Below are positions 3,366 to 5,535 of a DNA stretch of 5,535 nucleotides, piece by piece. The position numbers and the translations under genes were made by a program. The notes beneath the pieces are model-generated. The model did not search any database and was not told the origin of the DNA. It saw only the letters and a list, made by a program, of their open reading frames with translations. This stretch comes from Lachnospiraceae bacterium (GTDB lineage Bacteria > Bacillota > Clostridia > Lachnospirales > Lachnospiraceae), in NCBI GenBank assembly GCA_017476305.1, contig JAFVAA010000382.1, positions 1 to 5,535 of the forward strand. Reading direction: 5' to 3'. Every line of letters starts with the position of its first letter. Position 1 is the stretch's first letter.

Positions 3366-5535
3366 CTAATGACGGTTGATGTATCTCACGACATTCATTC
3401 CGGTACCCCAAAACTTCGCATACAGTCTGTTGGACGGGATCTTATACCGGTATGTTTCATGCATCAGTATCCTGGATACGTCTGTCTTATGCACCGACCT
3501 GTATCTGTGGCTTACAAAGAACACTACACGGTAGTCATCCATATACAGGAGTTTTAACCCCGTATGATACCACGGAGCCGGCATCTTCGCCATCTCCTTC
3601 AGCAATAAGCGCCGCGCCTTCTGATTGTTCCTTATGTTGTCTTCCGCCCTTACATCGATATCCTCATCCACGTTCATGAACGTGAACTCCATGATATAAC
3701 TCGGAATATAGCTGATGCATGGCTCCATAGGCTTAAAAAACTCTATATGGTCGTCCGGTCCAAGCCGAAACATGGCACCCTGCCTGGACGGATAGACACC
3801 TGCTGCCAGATAGGAATACCCGTACATAAGATCCTTATGATACTGTGAGGCACAAAGCCCGCTCTTTCCCACTGCTCCGGCATAGGAATACTGCTGCTTC
3901 ATGATATAATCGTAGAACGGCATATGGGAAAGCAGCACATTATCCCTGCCATACCAATCCTCATACCGTTTTTTCTCATCCAGGATCTTCTTTGATGCAC
4001 CATAGAAGAACGACGAAAAGACATCTTCCATCAGACAGCCGGCCTCCCTCATAAGGACACGGTTGATCGTATAAATGGAATGCACATTCTTTGTTTCCAG
4101 GTATCTGTAATAAAGCCCCGAAATGCCGCAGAGCAGGTACGGCTGGTAGCATATGATCTTCCTCTTATCAGAACAGAGGAACTGCCGGATCTCATACGGG
4201 ACTGTATGGAGCTGCCCGTCCTTTTTGCCGATCAGGGGCACATAGTCATACCGCCTGTTCGCTGCATTCCATAGCAAAAGGATATATCTCTCCTGCTCCG
4301 GCACCCATACGACCTCAACAGCGGCACAGGAATCCTTCCTGACCTTTGCTTCCAGGGCACTCAGCTCACTTTCCGCCTGCCCGGTCCCTGCAGATACATC
4401 GATCATCTTGTCCAGAAGGGCAGCCGGGATCTCATGGTGCACGATCACATTCCCATCCTCGTTTGCCGCAAAAGGCACGATATAGCGCCTCTTGGAAAGT
4501 GGAAAGCTCTCGATATGATCCGCTGCGGTGAATACAGCACCGTTCGTCATCTTGACCTGTGCGTTAAAGTACGGATAATCTTCCAGCCGGGGCTCTGCAC
4601 CATCCGGCGCAGGTCGTTTCACCCCTTTTCGTCGTGGATCTGGATCTGCAGAATCTTTTTCTCCATCAACGCCCTGCACAATGCCATTCTCCGTCGGTAC
4701 TTCAGCCGAAAAACCCTCCTTTCCCTCTGATGCAGGAGGATCTTCGGCTGCCAAGGTCTCTTGCCTATCAGGATAGTCCGTTGATCCTCCCCGGATCTCC
4801 TTCAGCTCTTCTGCAAAATCGATGACCTCCGGCTCTCCCATCGGAGCATCACAATGCATCCGCACAAAGGCTTCCAGTTCTTCCCCGCTGCACGGACTGG
4901 CAGAATATAATGCTTTTCCCAGATAATTCTGCATGATCTCTCTTCCTGCCGGCTCCCGGAAAACAGGGATATCCCTGCCAGCCATGATCTGTATCCTGTT
5001 CAGCACTTCCTCCGTCAGCTTCTCTGCCGGATACTCGCTAAAAAAATCATCGTAATCTGTTTCAGCCAGGATCTCACATATGATCTGGGGAACAGGTACG
5101 ACGCAGGGCATATCGAGCCGGCTGCTGCCATAAAAGGAATTATTGTTCAGGTTCACTAAACAGGAAAAGAGCGGCTGCTCAACGCCGTCAAGCAGGCGAT
5201 CCCTTTCCTTACTGTCCATGCAGGCAAGACGGGCTAAAAGACTATATTCCCGCACAAGGTCACGCTCCGCACCCGGCTTCCCAATCGGGCAGGTCTCACA
5301 GAAATTGCCGAGCTTTCCATTCATTTCCCGCCCAAAGGTGTGTCTAACATATTTGCGGCAGTCAAACTCATCGCCCAGATCCTCCTTCAAATACTCAAAA
5401 ATAGCACTCTGATCCTTATATTTAGAGATGCAGTACGTCATAGCTGCTTTCCATTGGAATTCACCTTCCGCAACTCCCGCTGAGCGGTATATGCACCCAA
5501 AACACCTGAAATACTCCGCTATATTTTCCTCATCC
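3366..5535 (-). CDS. Large uncharacterised protein, probably N-terminally truncated by the window edge
   Basis: I do not recognise the family. The first ATG in the window is at 5441 and would give 691 aa, but the same frame stays open for 31 more codons to 5534 (ending ...GEFQWKAA before that Met). No ATG, GTG or TTG lies in that extension, and ATG 5441 has only a weak GGAAAG-like site, so the true start is probably outside. Counting from that Met, CFGC lies at -21 to -18 and CETC at 48-51, with further Cys at 4 and 28; these could bind zinc. Residues 1-210 are a predicted helical, cysteine-rich region. Residues 211-285 form an acidic, Pro/Gly-rich, probably disordered linker. Residues 290-691 are a folded part rich in Tyr, Phe and Trp (KRKIICYQPYLLCGISGLYY at 426-445; YRVVFFVSHRYRSVH near 637-651). 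No signal peptide or membrane helix is seen. The protein is probably cytoplasmic and may be cotranscribed with the lipoprotein. Confidence 0.75.
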   Translation of the reverse strand, partial: DEENIAEYFRCFGCIYRSAGVAEGEFQWKAAMTYCISKYKDQSAIFEYLKEDLGDEFDCRKYVRHTFGREMNGKLGNFCETCPIGKPGAERDLVREYSLLARLACMDSKERDRLLDGVEQPLFSCLVNLNNNSFYGSSRLDMPCVVPVPQIICEILAETDYDDFFSEYPAEKLTEEVLNRIQIMAGRDIPVFREPAGREIMQNYLGKALYSASPCSGEELEAFVRMHCDAPMGEPEVIDFAEELKEIRGGSTDYPDRQETLAAEDPPASEGKEGFSAEVPTENGIVQGVDGEKDSADPDPRRKGVKRPAPDGAEPRLEDYPYFNAQVKMTNGAVFTAADHIESFPLSKRRYIVPFAANEDGNVIVHHEIPAALLDKMIDVSAGTGQAESELSALEAKVRKDSCAAVEVVWVPEQERYILLLWNAANRRYDYVPLIGKKDGQLHTVPYEIRQFLCSDKRKIICYQPYLLCGISGLYYRYLETKNVHSIYTINRVLMREAGCLMEDVFSSFFYGASKKILDEKKRYEDWYGRDNVLLSHMPFYDYIMKQQYSYAGAVGKSGLCASQYHKDLMYGYSYLAAGVYPSRQGAMFRLGPDDHIEFFKPMEPCISYIPSYIMEFTFMNVDEDIDVRAEDNIRNNQKARRLLLKEMAKMPAPWYHTGLKLLYMDDYRVVFFVSHRYRSVHKTDVSRILMHETYRYKIPSNRLYAKFWGTGMNVVRYINRH

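Noticed and set aside
3700..4320. 3'-5' exonuclease (DnaQ/PolA-like) domain in the large protein
   Set aside because: EVVWVPEQERYILLLW vaguely resembles the first strands of an RNase H-like fold, but the DxE exonuclease motif is absent and later acidic motifs do not line up.
1..5535. CRISPR array, tRNA, rRNA, attachment site or replication origin
   Set aside because: I found no regularly spaced repeats, cloverleaf-like segments, rRNA signatures, duplicated att-like sequences or iterons on reading both strands.

Overview
The window looks like accessory chromosomal or mobile-element DNA from a gut-type Bacillota, most likely Lachnospiraceae. The evidence is strong AGGAGG-like ribosome binding sites, sigma-A-type promoter boxes, a lipoprotein of a style I associate with that family, and a YozG-like Cro/C1 regulator. 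No integrase, conjugation, replication, tRNA or rRNA gene is visible, so the mobile-element reading is inference only.

Layout from left to right. (1) 4-543, minus strand: a 179-aa hypothetical protein with a lysine-rich tail. (2) 544-991: about 450 nt with no ordinary gene but much regulatory structure. On the minus strand it holds a textbook promoter (TTGCAA, 17 nt, TATAAT, at 765-793). A roughly 155-nt transcript region follows, containing a 15-bp long-range helix, two tiny overlapping ORFs and a strong intrinsic terminator (605-634). This could be an attenuating leader of the 179-aa gene or a free-standing small RNA. (3) 992-1207, minus: a 71-aa helix-turn-helix repressor, divergent from (4) 1317-1568, plus: an 83-aa aromatic-rich small protein of unknown function. 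The shared 109-bp intergenic region carries an 11-bp inverted repeat and back-to-back TATAAT boxes. (5) 1646-3301, minus: a 551-aa multidomain surface lipoprotein. (6) 3366 to the right edge, minus: a large unrecognised protein. Its reading frame has no stop from the edge at 5534 to 3366, so it is probably truncated by the window. It carries two CxxC pairs.

Genes 6 and 5 are 64 nt apart on the same strand with no terminator between them, so they may be one transcript. The lipoprotein gene converges on the small plus-strand gene. The regulator/small-protein pair looks like a self-contained autoregulated module.

The strongest candidate for something undescribed is the promoter, structured RNA and terminator unit at 605-793. 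Next come the divergent regulator pair and the large CxxC protein. None of the three large proteins can be assigned a biochemical function from sequence reading alone.
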